From NCBI RefSeq assembly GCF_036785885.1, contig NC_092320.1, positions 11,595,557-11,659,556 of the forward strand: DNA of 64,000 nt. Reading direction: 5' to 3'. The position numbers and the translations under genes were made by a program. The DNA is from Coffea arabica. Lineage: Eukaryota; Streptophyta; Magnoliopsida; Gentianales; Rubiaceae. The notes under the pieces are model-generated. The model had not been told where the DNA came from and searched no databases. It worked only from the letters and a program-made list of their open reading frames with translations. Shown piece after piece: positions 12,464 through 25,862 of the stretch; position 1 is the stretch's first letter; every line of letters begins with the position of its first letter.

Positions 12464-13754
12464 TTTTTTATGTTACTTCTGCAGACAATACGATTGGTAA
12501 ACGGAATTGAAGAACCTAATGCTTCTATAGGCGTCTGATGGCGCCGTCTTCCACATGAGATGTGATGTCGATGGTTCCATGGGGCCAATCTATAACTTTT
12601 GCAAAGTCGCGACCAACAAGAACATAAAGGTTCAGTGAACAGGACATGAATCTTGCTCTTTTTTTCTCAGCCACATATGTTAAGTTGATGTTTAAATCAA
12701 CCTACCCTTTTTCTCGGTTGAATGTTGCAGTCACCTAATTACTCATGGATGGCATTTCTTGATGATGCTTCGCGAGTCAAGATAAGAAGGCGCGCCACTA
12801 CAACAGGGAGAGGAGATGTCAATTTTGGCCTCTTCAACCATCATGTTCCGCTTTCACATCATCTTTTTAACACTTATCTTGTGGTCAATACAGTTGTATC
12901 AAATGCATAATCTTGTTCAAGAGAAATTTCTGTTCTTTTTGCTCTTCATGAGATGAGAAAATAATTGACGTTTTATAGGCGTTTCAAGAGGTCTTGGACT
13001 TTTCCCCAACCCCATCTCTCCTGAGTGAATAGTGCCAGTTGAAAATTCTGAAAATCCCTTTCAGGTGATGATGGATCGATCGTTTGCATCAATTAGCCGA
13101 CACAGAAAATTCAGAGACTTTTAATAGAGATGTTGCTCGCTGCTCAGTCAACTGTTGACATAAATTTTGGGGGGTGTGGATGTGAATCAACGTGTCTAAA
13201 CAATCACGGAGAAAAAACTAAAAAAATACTAAGGTGTCTTATGTCGGTGGGGTTACAATTTTTCTAAATTTTTTGTGTTTGCCTAGAAATATACAATTTA
13301 CTAGTGCTTTAAACCAAAAAAGAAAAAAGCTCTTGATAGTGGTAGGATTTAGATGCGAAACACACAACTATTGAAATATTAAAAAAAACAATTTAATGAA
13401 ATTAAGTCAAAAAGGGAAACAAAAGTCACAAGTATGAAAAATAAAAGACAACCGATACCAGAATATGCATTGTTCAAGTGAATTGGTGGTGATTTTTAAT
13501 TCAACAATTTAATCGGTGAAGATATCCTTGTTAAAGAAGAAGGCTTAATTAGAGGAAACATTGAAGGGAAAGAATAGGAAAACAGCAATTTATGTAATAT
13601 TAGTTCCCTGGGTCTCTGTAATTGTTTTTTTTTTTTTAATCTTTTTAACAGGACTCTACATGGAAAACAAAAAGACACAACTTAGATTTCGAAGGAAACT
13701 ACCATACTTAAAACAAGAGGGATCTGATGAGAATTGTCATACAGAGTAGAGAAT

Positions 13755-13969
13755 TTTTGTTTTTTGTTTTTTTTGTGATTCGGAACATATCTCGACTTGA
13801 GCCATTTAGGATTCGAGCCGACACACCAAACCGGGGGATATGTCCTGACTCCTCACGATACACTCAGGTTAGACAGGAGGTTCAACTCTAAAAAAAAAAG
13901 ATTCGAACCCATATCTCATTCAATCCAAGAGCCCAATTTATCGCTAGACTATCCTTTAAGAGATACGTG
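13755..13969 (-). mobile_element. SINE with 9-bp target-site duplication
   Basis: Minus-strand order: tRNA-like head with TAGTCTAGCGATAAATTGGG (A-box region), B box GGGTTCGAATC, body, then an A-rich tail seen as interrupted poly-T at 13755-13775. The repeat GTAGAGAAT flanks it at 13746-13754 and 13970-13978, as expected of LINE-mobilised retroposition. Confidence 0.8.
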
Positions 13970-15304
13970 GTAGAGAATCATTGGCAATGGCAACTTCTTT
14001 TTTCATAGACAGTAGCCAGCGATTTTTTTTCCCCCTTAATGAGGAAAATGTTAATCTGGTATTTGTTTTATCCTCTAGATGAGAATTAAGAACATTTCAG
14101 AAGGAATCAAGATGAGCACTCCGGAACTTCATTCGATTGTCAAGGTGTAGCAGTGAAGTCGGGAAAGATAATGACCGGACAAGGCATAAGTGAAGTCCCA
14201 TGTCAGAGCCCTTTTTATTGATTTTCCTTTGCTTTCCAACACAAGCACATGAAGTTGTTGCCCTGAAAACTATATATGAACAAAAGAATGTACTACACCA
14301 TAACCTACCTGCAGGCTACTAGCATCGCCCAGAAACAAAAAGAAGCTGGAAGAAATATTACAGGTGTACTCGGGCTGACAAAACGTTTCAAGAATTCCAG
14401 TTTTTGCATGACCCATGAATCTTTGAGCTCAGTAATGTCTGCTTTTGTTTTTATTAGATCATGTTAGCTTGTTTCCAACTTCCATTTTCTCCGAACAGTG
14501 ACTGATCACTAGATTTTGCTACATCTGGAGAAACCCGAAGTGATCGAAATTACTGCAAGTAGTAACAAGAAGAGTTTTCTTGGATGTTTCTGCTTTTATG
14601 GGACTTAATTATTCCGTCTGATAATATGACTCTTCAATAGTTTCTCTTCGCAATCAGCCATTTTCAGCCTGATTCGAGAAAATAGTTGGACTTTCATCTC
14701 TAGTTCTTGTAATGTGTAGTGACATTTGGAGCTGATAGTGCCCAAGCCATGATCATGTTATATATTCACTTAGTCCGGGTGAAAGGCTGTGTAGAGTCTT
14801 ATCCCAAAAATACACAGCGAGATAGCATATAAAAGTTAATTATGAAACATGCTGATAACTATCAGGTTACGGAACCAGTTGGACTACCCGTGAAGCATGT
14901 TATCTATTACAGTTTCCTTCTGTTTATTTACTTGCTTTTTTTTTTATTATTTTGACAAGCTTAGTTCCGAAAAGAATTGTTCAGACTTCAGTGCCTACTT
15001 TTTTATATTTGCAAGGAACTCTTCTATAGGTGCAAACTTTTTAAACATTAAAGATCCCATTTTGGGAAACATGAGGGGACAGTTCAAAACCCGGTGGTAT
15101 CCAAATTCTTTTCATGTGCAGGAATGGATATCAGGACCTGCAGAAAAGCCAAAAAAGACAAATCACTTAATGTAGTACTACCAGAGAAGGCCCCATTTTA
15201 AAAAAAGATTAAATGTTCCATAGAATTAATTAATTTTTTGTGAATTAGAGTAAACCAAAATGCTAATGAAAAAAATTTGGAGGAAATTCTGCCCTCTAAT
15301 TAGT

Positions 15305-15460
15305 TCTTTTTTTTTTTTTTTCCAAACAAAAGGGGCCATGGGGTTGTTGATGGATTACCACAACTTGGCGGTAGTCTAATCCTCAAGGTTAAATGACCCG
15401 AGGCGGACCTAATTGTCCCGGAATTTAAAGCAAGGTACCGTCTAAATTTCAAATCTGAAA
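15305..15460 (-). mobile_element. possible retroposon fragment with poly-A tail
   Basis: A T-run of about 17 at 15305-15321 precedes a GC-richer block, which reads as an A-tailed insert on the minus strand. No A or B box and no target-site duplication were identified, so this is tentative. Confidence 0.25.
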
Positions 15461-16126
15461 AATAATTCAGATTTGATTTCTTGTGGGCCGTTTGGATGTT
15501 GAAGCTGTTGGACAACGTTTATCGGCCATTTAGAGTTTTTCTAATTGCATTTTAACTTGAGTTTGGCTTCCTGTTAAAGTTCACATAAAATCCAATTGAT
15601 TTTGGGCTCGTCAGCACTTGTTTTGCAACCTTGAACTAAATTAAGGTTGCATCATTGTGACTTTTAAAGTGAGACTTTTAAGACGGACTTCTTCTTCCAA
15701 AAAAATAATAATAAAAAGACGGATAGATATATTAATTCGACTCTCAATCTTTCTCATTCTTTTTTTTTTTCCTTATAAAATCTGAAAATTTTTAAGCAAA
15801 AAATTCTATTTTGTGTGACTCATTATCCAAGTTTCTCACTTTCCCCTTCCCTTATTACCATTCTTTTTGGTGTATTTAGTTTTAAGTACATAATCATTCT
15901 AACTTTTCTTGAGTTTATTGCTTTCTCTTCAAACCCAAGGTTCTATTCAAACACATGAAATCGAACTAACTTCTCCACTAAACGACCAAAATAGGCAAAA
16001 ATTGATCCAATTGTAATTGCAACCCTATTTTTTTTTTTTTCTCACAAAAAGATTTTACATTGGTAACATATATGGTAGCGAGATATATATTGCTCCAATT
16101 GGTTAATTTTTTTTTTTTTTCAAGTT

Positions 16127-16450
16127 TGTTGGTTGCTATTGGGTCTTCACGCCCTGAAAGCTAGCTCAGTGGGTGGGAAGGTCCAATAACATCTTACACT
16201 GATATTAGAGTCCGATTACGACAACACCTCCCAATAGACACTCAAATAAAATGTTACTCATCGAATAAAAAGTTAATATTGTCCCAACTTATACCCGTAT
16301 GATGAAAAAGATTGATGCTATTTCAATCTAGATCCCAATGTGTGAGTAATAGACTATTGAATTTATCCTACCCCATTGTGAAAAAGGTAGAAATGTGAGA
16401 GAAAGGCTCACTCACTGATTGATTTAGTTTTTGGAGTGAGAAGAGCCAAT
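16127..16450. repeat. unclassified repeat-like stretch
   Basis: The segment starts TGTTGGTTGC and contains AGCTAGCTCAGTGGGTGG. It resembles pieces of plant LTR or other dispersed repeats, but no second LTR, primer-binding site or coding relic was seen. The classification is open. Confidence 0.2.
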
Positions 16451-17215
16451 AGCGCTAAACAAGTTTAATACTAGCATTCATTTACCTTTTGTAAGCAATG
16501 GTATCTTCATCCTAACAACAACTACTTGTTAACTATCGGTTTTGTCCTGAACTTGAAAAGACGCACTTAAATTCTGAAGCCATACTGTAAATTCGAGCAT
16601 TTCATACAAATGGGAGTGCACATCTAATTTACAACTATAATTATCTGATCGTTTTACAAGAGTACGAATCATCTCACAGGATTTGGACGTAGGAGTACTT
16701 TAATTCAGAATCCCAACCCTGACAATGTAATTCACAGGATACAAAATGTGACTACAGAAGTGTATGGATTTCTTTTCTTGTCTAGATATCACCCAATCTT
16801 TGAACATCTGAGGTTAAAATGAGAGATTGAAAGTCAAGGAATTAGGGACTAATTAATAAAGGAATTCTGAGAGGATAATACAATGATGCAACTCTTTCTT
16901 TTTCTCTTGGCTGGCCTAATGAAATAAATTTTCTTCTTGTGTCTATTGTTTTGTGTAGTGTAGATCAAAATTGCTAAAAAAAAAAAGAAGTTGAGTGATT
17001 CTTTTGCCTCTTTCTAAACACGATATCTTCTTTAACATTTTCTTATTTTTAAATCATTCTTGCACAGAAAAAATAAGCATCATGCCATGGTTTTAATCTT
17101 ATACAAAACCCACCAACGAGGCAATTGCCCTGTAGTCCTCCTCGGAAAACAGTTCAACATGAATCTCTGCCGCATTTACAAGACACGCTGAATCAGAAAT
17201 TCCATGTAATCTTCC

Positions 17216-19540
17216 TCAGGCGTATAGGCCAAAATGAACTGGAACATTATCAACTTTCAACCATCCTTCTCCTTGAATAAAGGGACCTACTGTATATTTC
17301 AAGGCCTCATCTCTCTTGATAGGCCCTTTGTAACCAGGCCATTTCACTCTTGCAGAAGTTTGAGCTCCAGGGCCTTTGTTATTATACTCTGCATAATACA
17401 ATGTATTGAGCGCGAAGTTTCCCTGCCAAGGCATATATCCATAACCATGAATGAAATCCCCAATTTCAGTTTCCATTATAATGGTCCGGGAATACTCTTT
17501 CCAGGGCCTGCCTAGATAGCTCTTGAATTGGCTTTTAACAGGACTGAGTGAAGCGTCTGCAAGAATCCGACAACCTTGTAAAACTATGCCTGTAGTTTCA
17601 CGTTTGTCTACCCTTCCTTGAGCCGTCACGATGTTTTGTTGGTTGTCCATGGGCTTTCTGACATAGATCATGCAATTCTGGAATACAGCAGCAGCATCAC
17701 CAAAAATGAAGTCAACTGTGCCTGTTATGTAGCAGCTTCGATAGTATTGCCTGTGGGTTTGTGCATATAATGTGTCTTGGTACCCCTCCATACGACAATT
17801 GACAAAAATTGCGCGATCGGACTGAACTCTTAGGGCCACTGCTTGATGTTTCTCAGGACCTGCAGTGTTTCTGAAACCTATTGATTGTGCCATAAATCCG
17901 TCTCCTAATGCCGCTGCAATCAACAGACAGTATCAGAATTAGATAGATTCACCATGAAAATATCAAGAAGAATGTCCTTTATATATATAGCTTGAGGTTG
18001 TAACGCTAGCAGATATGATGATAGTTCCAATTTGTTAGCACCGGCGAAGTGCGTCTTTTATTTATTTTCAGTGAAGGGAAAAGGCAGGTTAGGTTTGAAT
18101 GCTGTTTCCTTCATGACTATATGGATTGGTAGGCTAAGACAGGCTGATTATATTTTTCGAGTTGTGTAAATTCGAAAGGTAAGTGAAGTTATCCCACAAG
18201 TCTCCTTAGGAATATCAGAAGACCCTGGCATATCACTTTATGGTAAAAATTCCTATTTCACTATTTTCCTCTTTTAACAAGAATTTTTTCATTAGAGACA
18301 TACAAAAAGTTGCGGTTAGGAAGGTCGGTACTCCATCAACATAGTTTTTGCTCCCGGTGACTATACTCTTTTGTGATCCATCACCGTATATTGTAACATT
18401 GACCATTTTCTTTGTCACGGTGACCGTCTCTTCATAAACTCCTGCCTTAACATATATCACGTATCTGCATTGCCATGAATTTGAAAAAGCCCGTTAGTAG
18501 TTAGCATGCAAATTGTGGTCTCGGCAGATACGCTGTGCCCTGCTTATGATAAATTCATAATCAGCCACAAACAAGCTTAATCCATGGGAGAAAACTGAGA
18601 AGCGATTGTCATATGCATACCTTCCTGTATAATTTGATGGTATTGCTGCTAAAGCTGCATTAATGGTGGTGTAATTTCCGCTTCCATCTTTAGCGACGGT
18701 AGCATTTGGATGCTGGAATGTTGTGTTGTCCTTCAAAATCCTTCGCCTCTCTTGATCATTCAACCACCTTGGAAGCCCCTCCTCGTCCAGGGAAGGGATG
18801 CCCGATCCTTTTGTCAAAAGACGTCGTTTGATGCTGGTTCCATGAAATGAAGCCAGTTGAGAGAGGGAAACCATGGCAAGGGAATTGCTCGTAAGTTCCT
18901 TGGAGCTTTTCAAGGTACTCTCCAGCTGACTCTTTATAGTTCCATTTGGGTATCCATCAATGCATGATTGTTGGTAGGACATAACAGCACTCAACCAATT
19001 GTTCAGATCGCCAGCATTTGATGTCTTGTCATCTATGCTGGAAATGGAACTGTTCAATTCTTCTTTGGCATCACCAAGTAGTGTCATGCAAAAATCAAAA
19101 GCTATCTTAGTCTTTGGATCGTCGAAATGGACAGAACTTCCTATCTTCATAGCCAGATCAATCCCACGAGAAATCGCGGTCATCGAAGCCTTTAAAAGAT
19201 CCTTTGGCTGCAGGGCTGATGCATTGGCCTTGACTGCCTTGAATAGGTTGTCCTCGCATGTTTGCTTGTAATCTGTGGAGGCACATATTGTTTTTACAGC
19301 TTTCTGGGCTGGAGATTGAGCTGGTTGCGTCGGGGGATGATGTGCCGGATGAGCATTGCCGTGGTTCTGACTAGAATTCGGGTACAAACGATCCTTATAA
19401 ACAACAGCACAAACAGCAGCAGCCGCTACAAGGGCTAGGACAGTCGTAGCAACAACTGCAATTGTGATCCTCCTTTTCAGCTTTCGTTTCCTTTCATTTT
19501 CTCGACGTTGAGAAATGAGATCAAAATCCTGAAATGCCAT
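17216..19540 (-). CDS. PME-B: membrane-anchored pectinesterase/inhibitor
   Basis: 592 aa. Exons are 19540..18621, 18464..18304 and 17913..17216; junctions are GGAAG|GTATGC, TGCAG|ATACGT, CTTTTT|GTATGT and TTGCAG|CGGCAT. The N-terminus is cytosolic and very basic (about residues 11-24), followed by a transmembrane segment at about 25-48 and a His/Pro/Gln linker (53-80), so it is a type II-anchored proenzyme. The PMEI domain is about 81-230 ([23 protein letters not shown]). Two basic cleavage motifs occur, RRLL 239-242 and RRIL 266-269. Catalytic residues are intact: Q384, Q406-D407, D428, R496 and W498. Its extra intron inside NYTGR|YVIYVK is absent from the other four PMEs. The sequence recalls the Arabidopsis PME21/28/45 group, several members of which are flower- or pollen-expressed; that assignment is from memory. 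Confidence 0.92.
17914..18303 (-). other. intron 2 of PME-B
   Basis: 390-bp phase-1 intron at the position common to all the PMEs in this array. Nothing else was seen. Confidence 0.8.
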
Positions 19541-19709
19541 CTATTTTTTTTTTCAAAAAATTTTTTGGCTTAGGCAGAGAGAGATTGCTTTGGCAGAGAT
19601 CTCTCTGCCTTGGCAATTTAATCCAAGGCAGAGGATGTAATGATACGCTAATGAAATTTAATTTCTCTGTTCTGCAATCTTCTCTGTATCTATTCTTGCA
19701 CTTTTCTCC

Positions 19710-19717
19710 ATATATAT
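19710..19717 (-). promoter_or_regulatory. possible TATA box of PME-B
   Basis: ATATATAT-type motif on the minus strand, about 170 bp upstream of the PME-B ATG. It is a weak motif in AT-rich DNA. Confidence 0.3.
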
Positions 19718-20583
19718 TTCCTTTTGTCCTTTTAATTGGTTGTGCAATTTCAGTCTTAGGATTTCCCAAAGAAGGTCTGGAATAGAGAAAATTTAGGACT
19801 TCTTTACTTGATGCATCCGTTCATGATATAGACCTTCTTCAGTTGAGGCACTCGGATAGAACCAAAACCGCATTTCCCCCGAATTCTCTCTTCCACCTCC
19901 TTTGTTTGTGTGGAGGCGTGAAATTACATTACAGTACGTGTACACACCTCAAACTGTCTGAAACACCATTTTTTTAGGACCATTTTTTCTAGTTTTGAGG
20001 TGAACCAATTAAGCAGTTTGTTTCTTAATTTTACGGGCGCTTTTATCTTATCTTTTCACTTTGAGGAATAAAAAAAGGGTCAGCTAGTCCTAATTTATTG
20101 TGTGATGGGTAATTTTTTTTTTTTTTTTTATTTAAGCCACCATGTAAGGTCACTTTGGGGATGAAACTTCTTAGATTAATTGGATGGATCCCTCCATTAA
20201 CTTAAGCAGGTTAATTGCAACTAAAGCTCCATTTTATTTGTCTTAGTTTTAATTAATTTATGAAGCCCTTAATACATAAAGATAGAGAGGATACTGTTCT
20301 TGGTTTACCTAATCATTTAAACATGTATAATACTAATACCAAAATCACTAATTATTCTTTTGAATTCTTAGCTAAATATTCAAAGTAAAATCAAGATTGA
20401 AAATCACTTTGATCTTTTGGATTCATTTCTTCGTATTGGGTAATACAGATAAATCAAAACCAATATACAGCAGTTGCTTTATTGTGAATAACATGTGCTG
20501 CATGAAAAATGGTTAAGTAAACTAACATAACAAAAATCATTCTTTTACTGCACAATTTATCAAATTATTCTTTACAAATGATA

Positions 20584-20630
20584 ACATGTGTATGTATGTG
20601 TATGTGTATATATGTTTGTATGTATGTATA
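20584..20630. repeat. ATGT-type microsatellite
   Basis: Imperfect run of GTATGT and TATATGT units. Confidence 0.7.
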
Positions 20631-21662
20631 CTTCGTTATTTTATCCTCACCCCATTTCTTCCGGTCACTGAGAGGTTCTTGTGATTTTAAAATAAGAGCA
20701 ATTTCAGAGCTATTATCCTTTGTTGAAATTTTAGAATGGTATAACAATATAGATTTCAAAAATTAAGAGGCTTTCTTGGTAACAAACATACGACTGAAGA
20801 AGACTGGGTGATCGATCCTTCCTTCCTTCCTTTTCTCTTCTTGGGACGAATCGAACTTTTGAATCCACATGAATCTTATTGAAGCGATAGGCGAGGCCAT
20901 GAATAAATTTTCTTGTCTTTTTTCCTTCATTGATTACAAATCCTACAATCGTCCACTATTGATCGGTCGATGTGGTACTACTGATAACTTCTGCCCATGA
21001 AATCCTGCTTCCTTCTGAGTTCTGTGAATTATATTATCACACTGCTGTTTGGACGGATTCCAGCTTGTGGGACTTCCTCAACCTCATATGAGGGAAGAGT
21101 ACAAATTCAAAGAGATTGAATAAAGAACCAGACAACTATCTTATGACTTCCATTTGGGATCTAAATCAAGATCCCTGCACCTTTTCTTTCTTCTGATTGA
21201 GGTACCTATTCAATAGAACAAAGTTAATGGAAAGCTTTCAAATATCAATAATCATTCATGGTCTGCACTGTTTTCTTCTTTTAATGTTGGCTAGCTCTGC
21301 ACTGATCTTCACTAATTACCAAAAAAGTACTAACTAAGGCGAAATTGTGGTCAATACTCAATACCCTCCCGACTTGCCGACAGATCCAGCAAAAAATATC
21401 CAGCATGGTATTCACGAATTTAATTAGATGATAGGGAAAGTCCAGAAGGAGTGAAGAACAGCACCATGCATATACCATAAAAAGAGAAGTATATCAAATC
21501 TCTTGTCCATTTGTGGCAAACCCGTACAACATTTTCCTGAGTTGGGCAAACTTTCGGCCAAGCAACATCAAGTATTAGACTATTAGTACATGGCTGGTAT
21601 ACTTGTAATAACTAGTAGTAAAAGAAAAATACTCCGCCTTGTATTACATTTCCATCCCAGTA

Positions 21663-23532
21663 TCAAATGCCATTATCATAAGGAAAATTAGTAGAATCCA
21701 GCCACTCATCTCCGGTGATGAACTCCGAAACTGCGAAGTTAGATGCATCATCATAGTTCATTATGTGAAAACCTGGCCAAGTAACTCGATTGTCTGTCAC
21801 TGCACCGGGGCCATCGTTACCATACTCTCCGTAGTATAAAGTGCTTAGGCCTTGATCACCTTGCCATGGAGTCCACCCTTCTGGTGCAATGTGTTCATCG
21901 ATGTATGATTTTATAATGACTGTTCTCGAGTAATTTCTCCATGGTCTTCCTAGATAACTCTTGACGGTAGCCAGATTTGAGTTCAAGTCATTCGTGGGCA
22001 GGATCGAACAGTTTTGCAGAGAAATTCCGGTGGACTCATCTTCGATGTCTCGCGACTGGGCTGTGATCGCGGTGAACTGTCCAGGCATTGGTAATCTGGA
22101 AATGACGTTGCATCCCTGGAAAACCACAGCTGCATTGCCAAATATGTAGTCTATTGTCCCATAAACGTCGCATTCTCTGTAGAATTGACGAAATGAGTGC
22201 ACATATAATGTGTCCTGGTGTCCCTTTATGGTGCACCTGTAGACGGCGGCCAAATCACCATTAACCCGAAGGGCAACTGCCTGGTGCTTCTCTGGTCCTG
22301 CTGAATTCTCGAAAGTTATGTCTCGTGCCAAGAATCCCTCCCCGGATACGGCTGAAATAAATTACAAGAAATCCATGTGAAAAAAAAGGTCGTTAAAGAA
22401 TGTTTCTGCTAATTAAGCCAGTTGAGTTATTAATTAAGCTTGATTTGATATTGCCCCGTGGTCAAAATAAGCATCCTATGGATTGTGCCTAGACAAATAT
22501 CTTAGTTATCAGATTGGTTGCAACGAGACATTTCAAAATTGAAATCCATTTCAATAATGTAAGTGGATTAAAAAAATATTTACCAACAGTGGCGGATCTG
22601 AATGTGGTCCAGCCGTCACCTACGCTTCTGCTACCAGTAATTATGGTAACATCACTTCCATCTCCAAGAAGAACAATGTTGGGCTTCCAACTTGGAATCT
22701 CGACATTCTCTTGATACACTCCTTGCCTAACAAAGATAAATATTCTATCAGCGCTATTATTCGGAGCAAAGTTTATTGCATCAGTAAGAGCGGTGAAATT
22801 TCCGGTTCCATCGGCCGCCACTGTGATCATGTTACTCGGGTCGTAATAATCATCATCTGCAGAACTCTGCAAAATCCGTCGATCTTTACTGGACATCCAA
22901 CTTGGAAATCCCATTAGACGCCTATGCATTAGGCCGTTTGATTTTGATCTTCCTGGTTTAGACAGAATTGACAAGGCATTGCTTACATGCTTATAAGCAT
23001 CAACGATGGAGTTGACCAGGGCTGGTTTAGAAGGGCCAGATGCTGAATCTAGCCCTTCTAAACAAGTAACTTTGTTAGTCAAAGCTGCACTGAGAAAGGC
23101 CCTTGCATCAGCTAATCTTCTCGAGTTAGAAGAGCTGATTCGCGAAACAGATTTCTTTAACGAAGAAACTGTTATTTGTTGCAATTCGCTGCAATCTTGG
23201 ATTGTACCCTTTTGTTTTTCGACAATGTTTGAGTGTCCACCACTGCTAGAGAAGATGTTTGAGAGCTTTCCAGCTTCTGATAATGCAGTTTGAAGTGAAT
23301 GGAGAAGAAAATTTATAATGTTTGGACCGATGTTAATGGAGACAGAGAGCCTCAGTGAATCAAAACAGACATCTGGGTATGGTGTGGACTTGCAGAGATC
23401 TTTCATGGAAGACAAATGAGAATCTAAAGTCGAAGGAGATGATGAAGATGAAGAGGTGATGACAAAACATGTTGAGAAGAAAATTGAGAATAGAAGCAGG
23501 GATGGCTTCAAGTTGCGGGAAGCCATGGACAT
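21663..23532 (-). CDS. PME-C: pectinesterase/pectinesterase inhibitor, one intron
   Basis: 545 aa. Exons are 23532..22584 and 22351..21663; junctions are TGTTG|GTAAAT and TTTCAG|CCGTAT. The open frame begins upstream at a TTG, but the first ATG is 23532, which puts a hydrophobic signal peptide (about 8-27) directly after it. The PMEI domain is about 41-195 (KDLCKSTPYPDVC, QDC, VTC). Two basic cleavage motifs occur, RRLM 204-207 and RRIL 218-221, followed by an acidic DDDYYD stretch. Catalytic residues are present: Q340, Q362-D363 (in GHQDTLY rather than GYQDTLY), D384 (TIDYIFG, Tyr replacing the usual Phe), R452 and W454. The usual AQGR is AQSR. It ends with FPYDNGI, a tail I associate with the Arabidopsis PME24/46/47 group. 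It has only the shared catalytic-domain intron. Confidence 0.92.
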
Positions 23533-23803
23533 CGAGGCCCTGGACAACTTCAAATCTCAAACTTTGTCTATGTATTTAAACTAGTTCTTGTGTACATAAA
23601 ACTGAATAGATTTGGCATTGGGAAGGTGCCACATGGGTTTATGAGTACTGATGTACAAAACACCCTTTGCTTACGGGCAACGATAGTTTACTGAGAGAGC
23701 TATTAGCCTATAACAGTAATGACAAGACCAGAGAGAGAGAGTCATTTTGCCATCCTCTGCTCTCGTGTGACATGTTTTGTATGGTAGAGAAGGGGGCCTG
23801 CAC

Positions 23804-23880
23804 CTTTTTTTTTGGTCAAAAGGAAGTCATATTTCATTAGCTAACTTGATACCACAAGTTCTGTTACAAAGGGGGCTGCA
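23804..23880 (-). mobile_element. 5'-truncated LINE 3' tail (likely)
   Basis: On the minus strand it reads AGCTAATGAAATATGACTTC, then CTTTTGACC and an A-tract. The TAATGAAAT...TTTTGACC-A(n) pattern is typical of plant L1-type LINE 3' ends. No coding part remains and no target-site duplication was identified. Confidence 0.45.
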
Positions 23881-24196
23881 GTTTTAACGGGTAAAATACT
23901 CCTTAAAACTTTCTCCATTACATAGAACTTTCGCAGTGTGTAACTTAGCTTTTATTTACTGTACTTTTGGCTTTTTCCAGTGTCTCATCATGAATGGATT
24001 CGGGATGTTCACGTTCCAAGTGATACAGAAGCGTAAGATACAGTACATGATGAAAAGATAAAAGACTTACAACCATTTCAGACGGTACATGCCTTCGTAC
24101 TTTCGCCCAAAAGATAGTACTAGCTAGTATGAATTTCAATCTATCAAGAATGCCTATAGCATAAGTAGATTGTGAGGCTCCGAATTTGCATGTGGT

Positions 24197-24276
24197 ACTT
24201 ATTCATGTCCGGTCTTATTGTTTGTGTGTGTGTGTTATTTCCGCTTCGGAAAAAAAAACTTATTCATGTCCGGTCT
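24197..24276 (+). mobile_element. minute retroposon (42 bp) in a 19-bp target-site duplication
   Basis: A perfect 19-bp direct repeat ACTTATTCATGTCCGGTCT lies at 24197-24215 and 24258-24276. The 42 bp between (24216-24257) contain a GT run and end in eight A's. This is the signature of target-primed reverse transcription of an extremely short, A-tailed RNA end. Confidence 0.7.
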
Positions 24277-25862
24277 AAAGTGATTGCTGGAACCCTGTTT
24301 AAGATATTTTGTGTTGTTCAAATGTGGCCTACAAGGACGAATATCTATGGATCAAACAAACGACTTGGCAGACTTTTTGGTGAAATGGTGGTCTGAAGCA
24401 GGCGAGCAGTAATGCCGCCGTAACACTACTACTTCCAGTCAAGTTCTAGTTTGTGATGATATTCAGTGCAAAAGTTGAAAGACGTTGTGCACCAAATTGA
24501 TAATACTATGACGTGTATATATATATAGTTGTATACGTATTCGATTATTACAAGAAACAGTTATAAAACTTCACAATCCTAATAAACTCTCCTGTGTATA
24601 ATAAGTAGTATGCAGATTGCAGGCCACATAAAATACTTGACGAACTCAGTATATTCATTCTCTTGGTCCTAATTGCATAATCAAAGTTGGAAAAGGAAAA
24701 ACTAAGACTAGTGGAAGGGAAAAAGATGCAAGTCAAGACTCTTTTTTTAAAGAGACTAATATTATAATTTCCTGGCACTTGCTACTAAGCACAGTTTTCT
24801 ATGAAAGCGCTGGAAATCGAGCTTCACCCTACCGGCCTTATGCTAAAGCTGATTATAGGTAGCATTCCGATATTCTTCACATGTTTGTCTGTCTGTTTCA
24901 GTCTTCTTCTTTTGTTGGGGTTTTATTAAGAAAGAAGCTGAGACGTGGACAATCCGGACTTCAGAGCATAGTTGAATGTCAATATCGGTACTTCAGTGAG
25001 CTAGGGCCGAAAGGCAAAACTGCTCAAGTAAACAGTGGTCAGGATTCATATATACCACTTAAAATCTGGAAGTTTTGGGCAAAATTTTATCCGGGACATG
25101 GCTCTACTGTTTATTACAATTATATGAATTTGACTGGGAAAGAATGAGAAGATAATGGCGAAAGTGGACTCGTTGACTGGTAATGGTATAGGAGAGCTGC
25201 ATTATTTCGCATGCAGTAGCAGTTTTGTCCCTTTATACATGCAGTAACATTTCTTTTAGCATGGGAAAAGTGGGGTTTAGAATGGGGAGGAAGAAGAAGG
25301 ATTTGAACTAAAAACATTTAATTATTGAAATTTTAACTTTAGCCACTAAACTAAAATTCCCTCGATAAGCTTTATGTAACAAACATTAAGCAGAGAGGGT
25401 TAAGCAACGATACTATGGTTCTTGGAAATGAAACACAAAAGGCTGACAAAATCACGAAAAGAATAAACAAATTTTATTGTACTAACAATTATGAATTTCC
25501 TCTCTAACACGGCAAATGTAAACGCGAAAAACATTCCACTGCTTTTGGGGCATAGAATTTGCACCCCAACAATCTGTCAATCTGTAATGGACAGCCAACT
25601 TTGATTGTTAACGTATACACGTAAAATGGTACTACTTGACTCTTTTTTTTTTTTTTTGTAATAGAAAAAATTTGGATAAATTCGATTCCTTTTATCGGTA
25701 CTACGATATAGAGCAGAGATTCTCCAAGACTCTGTACATCATTTACAAGAAACTCTTGCCAATTGCGTACTAACACAATCACCGCTACTTGACTGACTCG
25801 ACGTGGTTGAAGTGTCAGTGGTAACGCGATGCCATGCAGGTGAAGTAAAGAGAGCTAATTTC

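Larger units (their letters stand above)
8105..17215. other. intergenic, PME-A to PME-B
   Basis: 9.1 kb with no supported gene. It contains a Stowaway-like MITE (9388-9700), two SINE insertions (12259-12463 and 13755-13969) and a poly(T)-headed, retroposon-like stretch at about 15305-15460. Another stretch at about 16130-16450 looks repeat-like but I cannot classify it. Short open frames here have no codon or homology support. Confidence 0.6.
19541..21662. other. intergenic, PME-B to PME-C
   Basis: 2.1 kb of AT-rich DNA. It contains a degenerate ATGT-type microsatellite at about 20584-20630 and a poly-T run at about 20108-20130. No gene was seen. Confidence 0.6.
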
